Source: Gracilibacillus dipsosauri
Lineage (GTDB): Bacteria; Bacillota; Bacilli; Bacillales; Amphibacillaceae
Reading direction: 5' to 3'
NCBI RefSeq assembly: GCF_003176895.1
Contig: NZ_QGTD01000020.1
Location: 124,001 to 188,000 of the forward strand
DNA length: 64,000 bases
The notes under the pieces were generated by a model. The model was not told the origin of the DNA and did not search any database. It saw nothing but the letters and a program-made list of their open reading frames with translations. Shown piece by piece: positions 63,206-64,000 of this stretch. How positions within the stretch are numbered: the first letter of the stretch is position 1; every line of letters starts with the position of its first letter. The translations under genes and the position numbers were made by a program.

Positions 63206-64000
63206 TGGTAATGCACCTTCCTTTCTCCTAGCTTAAACTGGATAAGAGTCAGGACTAATATAATGACAAATAAGACGATCGCCTGGGCACTTGCAGAACC
63301 ATGCTGATAATTCATAAAAGCTTCTTGGTAAATGGAATACACGATAACATTTGTTTCATTCTGTGGTCCACCTCTTGTTAACATATCTACCTGTCCAAAG
63401 GTCTGGAAAGCATTAATAAAGGAAACCGTAATAACAAAAAATAATGTCGGTGAGAGCATTGGAATCGTGATTCTTCTAAGCTTGTAAAAATAACTTGCCC
63501 CATCAATATCAGCACTCTCATATAAATAGGAATCAATAGATTGAAGTCCACCTAGCAAAATTAAAAACGTAAAACCTATGTTCATCCATATTGTTGAAAT
63601 AGAAACAGACAAAAGTGCCCAATCTGGATCTGTTAACCAACCAATAGCCTCTATACCTAATGTTGCTAAAATTTGATTCAGCCAGCCAATCGTAGGATGG
63701 AATAGAAACATCCAGAAGACAGAAGCTGCTGCAACAGAAATACCCATTGTGGAAGAAAATATCGTGCGAAAGATACCAATTCCTCTCAATTTTTCATTAG
63801 CTAGAATGGCCAGTACAAGACTGATTAAAACTGTTCCCGGAACGGTATAAACAACAAATAGCAATGTGACTTTTAAGCTTTGCAAAAATATGGGTGACGA
63901 AAAAATTGCTTTAAAATTATCAAGGCCCACATACACTGTCGTCGCCCCACTATTATCAGTTAAGAAAAAGCTTAGATAAATGGTCTTCATCATTGGATAA
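63202..64000 (-). CDS. ugpA: Glycerol-3-phosphate ABC transporter permease UgpA, 5' end cut by window edge
   Basis: At least 264 residues are visible. The frame is still open at base 64000 and reads ...YPMMKTIYLSFFLTD, the usual sequence after the first membrane segment, so the true start lies beyond the right edge. EAA-type loop: LYESADIDGASYFYKLRRITIPM. Pairs with UgpE. No ugpC ATPase gene is seen in the window. Confidence 0.88.
   Translation of the reverse strand, partial: YPMMKTIYLSFFLTDNSGATTVYVGLDNFKAIFSSPIFLQSLKVTLLFVVYTVPGTVLISLVLAILANEKLRGIGIFRTIFSSTMGISVAAASVFWMFLFHPTIGWLNQILATLGIEAIGWLTDPDWALLSVSISTIWMNIGFTFLILLGGLQSIDSYLYESADIDGASYFYKLRRITIPMLSPTLFFVITVSFINAFQTFGQVDMLTRGGPQNETNVIVYSIYQEAFMNYQHGSASAQAIVLFVIILVLTLIQFKLGERKVHYQ

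Overview
The window is an AT-rich, gene-dense chromosomal segment of a Bacillaceae-type Bacillota. The family is suggested by strong AGGAGG-type ribosome binding sites, frequent TTG/GTG starts, many lipobox lipoproteins, and genes matching Bacillus subtilis yerD, yfkJ-yfkI-yfkH, zosA, mreBH, metNIQ, bmrA, aadK and yrzF. An S-box riboswitch, a perfect PerR box and a consensus cre site agree with this. A halotolerant genus (Gracilibacillus/Oceanobacillus-like) is my guess and is not proven by the sequence. I saw no rRNA, tRNA, CRISPR array, intact insertion sequence or prophage.

Layout. 1-3 kb: the 5' part of a UDP-sulfoquinovose synthase gene (sqdB) runs off the left edge, followed by a yerD-like FMN/Fe-S glutamate-synthase-domain protein. 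4.4-15.4 kb: a carbohydrate-utilisation island with two sulfatase-fold hydrolases that carry Thr in place of the formylglycine Cys, a YesL-type membrane protein, an AraC regulator, two paralogous Gfo/Idh oxidoreductases, an IolE-like TIM-barrel protein and a binding-protein ABC importer without an ATPase; a cre site precedes the importer genes. 15.7-17.3 kb: a polar amino acid permease and binding protein. 17.4-19.5 kb: zosA with PerR-type control. 19.5-23 kb: yfkJIH, a c-di-GMP phosphodiesterase and a DUF1992 gene with an apparent frameshift on a slippery heptamer. 23.3-24.6 kb: mreBH and a DUF2164 gene.

24.7-29.2 kb: an ECF sigma/anti-sigma pair diverging from a NEW3-domain surface protein plus ABC exporter. 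29.3-35.9 kb: metabolic genes including zwf and gnd (oxidative pentose phosphate pathway), facing each other around a metal-dependent cyclase gene. 36.1-39.4 kb: an ACT/UPF0210 pair and an orphan PTS EIIC-like permease. 39.5-42.3 kb: SAM riboswitch and metNIQ. 42.4-43.8 kb: a SLAP-domain protein and a bile-acid:Na+ symporter-family protein.

44-50 kb: a drug-resistance neighbourhood: an ABC-2 exporter, a divergent TetR regulator, a short leader ORF that overlaps a hairpin ahead of a BmrA-like multidrug ABC exporter, and an aminoglycoside 6-adenylyltransferase. 50.1-53.3 kb: a kinase-like protein, a transglutaminase-like protein and a PadR/DUF1700/DUF4097 envelope operon with a palindromic operator. 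53.5-56.5 kb: fabI and a DUF1538 membrane protein with internal duplication, coupled to a tandem P-II-domain protein. 56.8-59.9 kb: an orphan solute-binding lipoprotein and an exported metallophosphoesterase. 60.2-64 kb: a glycerol-phosphate uptake and hydrolysis operon (ugpA-ugpE-ugpB-ugpQ), cut by the right edge.

The most interesting leads are the P-II/DUF1538 pair, the leader peptide/attenuator before the BmrA-like exporter, the frameshifted DUF1992 gene on A AAA AAG, and the Thr-type sulfatase-like enzymes in the sugar island.
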